A stretch of 6,406 bases of DNA from Desulfuromonadaceae bacterium (GTDB lineage: Bacteria; Desulfobacterota; Desulfuromonadia; Desulfuromonadales; SZUA-540). Of the stretch, positions 6,078 to 6,406 are shown one piece after another. The stretch is taken from the NCBI GenBank assembly GCA_003250235.1, contig QKGY01000219.1, positions 1-6,406 of the forward strand, read 5' to 3'. The notes below the pieces were generated by a model. It did not search any database. It was not told where the DNA came from and saw only the letters and a list, made by a program, of their open reading frames with translations. The position numbers and the translations under genes were made by a program. How positions within the stretch are numbered: the stretch's first letter is position 1; every line of letters starts with the position of its first letter.

Positions 6078-6406
6078 ATGAGGGCCGCATCAGGGCGAGT
6101 CAAAAAACCGACACATCAGGGGGAGGCGGGCTTCACCCTGCTCGAACTCATCGTGGTGGTGGGGCTGGTCGCTATCCTTTTTACCGTCGGCCTGAACAAA
6201 TATTTTGATCTGCTGGTTGACGTCGAACGGGCCACCATGGAGCAAGCCGTCGGCTCCATGCGCAGCGCGGTGGCCATGCAGGTGGCCAACCGGATTGTTC
6301 ATGGGGATGCCGGTGATATCGGGGCTCTGGCCGAAACCAATCCCATGAATTACCTTACGGAACGGCCGAAGAACTATCTCGGCGAACTACAGAACGCTGA
6401 TCCTTC
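6078..6406 (+). CDS. Type IV prepilin / minor pilin-like protein, 5' part (runs off window end)
   Basis: An open frame of 109 codons with no stop before the window end. It has a type IV prepilin N-terminus: an 18-residue hydrophilic leader (MRAASGRVKKPTHQGEAG), then the prepilin peptidase site G18|F19 in GFTLLE, with the conserved Glu5 of the mature protein (E23), and a hydrophobic helix at about 24-39 (LIVVVGLVAILFTVGL). The globular part begins after that and contains NPMNYL (88-93) and NYLGEL (99-104). The start is one base after the mshG stop (TGA-G-ATG), suggesting translational coupling; no other ATG precedes the cleavage site. In msh loci the genes after mshG/mshF encode pilins and minor pilins (mshB, A, C, D). 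The position fits an MshB-like minor pilin, but which one cannot be decided from a fragment, so no symbol is given. Confidence 0.87.
   Translation, partial: MRAASGRVKKPTHQGEAGFTLLELIVVVGLVAILFTVGLNKYFDLLVDVERATMEQAVGSMRSAVAMQVANRIVHGDAGDIGALAETNPMNYLTERPKNYLGELQNADP

Noticed and set aside
5182..6081. Plus-strand frame of about 299 codons overlapping mshG
   Set aside because: Its composition (Arg/Gly/His/Pro-rich) is that of an out-of-frame read; the frame from 4985 carries the real T2SSF motifs and membrane spans.
4892..6103. Long minus-strand open frame (about 403 codons) antisense to mshG and the pilin start
   Set aside because: It has no recognisable domain, and its protein is rich in His, Gln and Asp as expected from reading GC-biased codons backwards. 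The plus strand here has clear family motifs.
4845..6104. Ten-base direct repeat CGAGTCAAAA at 4845-4854 and 6095-6104
   Set aside because: A repeat of this length is expected by chance in a 6.4-kb window; no further similarity flanks it, and the second copy lies inside the pilin leader codons.

Overview
This window is a compact, entirely plus-strand segment of an MSHA-type (mannose-sensitive haemagglutinin) type IV pilus biogenesis operon. The GC content is high. The gene order is secretin (mshL, 3' part only) - AAA ATPase (mshM) - TPR protein (mshN) - assembly ATPase (mshE) - inner-membrane platform (mshG) - a prepilin (5' part only). This is the mshL-M-N-E-G order known from Vibrio and Shewanella, followed directly by a pilin-class gene, with no recognisable mshF in between. 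The GC-rich composition and the style of the proteins suggest a deltaproteobacterium of the Desulfuromonadales/Geobacterales type. That is an inference from general resemblance only: there is no rRNA or other marker gene here.

Layout: nt 1-972 is the C-terminal secretin domain of MshL; 1006-1926 is MshM; 1923-3026 is MshN, overlapping mshM by 4 nt (ATGA); 3085-4827 is MshE; 4878-6076 is mshG, split between two frames; 6078-6406 is a class III-type prepilin that runs off the window end. No intergenic gap exceeds about 60 nt, and I saw no convincing terminator or internal promoter, so the whole set is probably one transcript. No tRNA, rRNA, CRISPR array, insertion sequence or phage gene is visible.

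How the parts work together: MshE hydrolyses ATP in the cytoplasm and, with the polytopic MshG, drives insertion of prepilin-derived subunits into the pilus. MshL forms the outer-membrane exit channel. MshM (P-loop ATPase with a C-terminal membrane segment) and MshN (membrane anchor, Pro-rich periplasmic linker, TPR repeats) are the accessory pair thought to help build or place the secretin across the cell wall. MshE carries a near-perfect tandem c-di-GMP-binding MshEN signature, so pilus extension is probably under direct second-messenger control.

The most notable anomaly is in mshG. Its normal N-terminus (from ATG 4878) and the rest of the protein (frame entered near 4979-4985) lie in different frames. 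The conserved residues expected between them (a GxxPxxI-like segment) are absent, which looks like a deletion of about 22 or 25 nt exactly where a GGAGG/CCTCC inverted repeat sits. It is either a real inactivating mutation or an assembly/sequencing error. I see no evidence of an undescribed system in this window.
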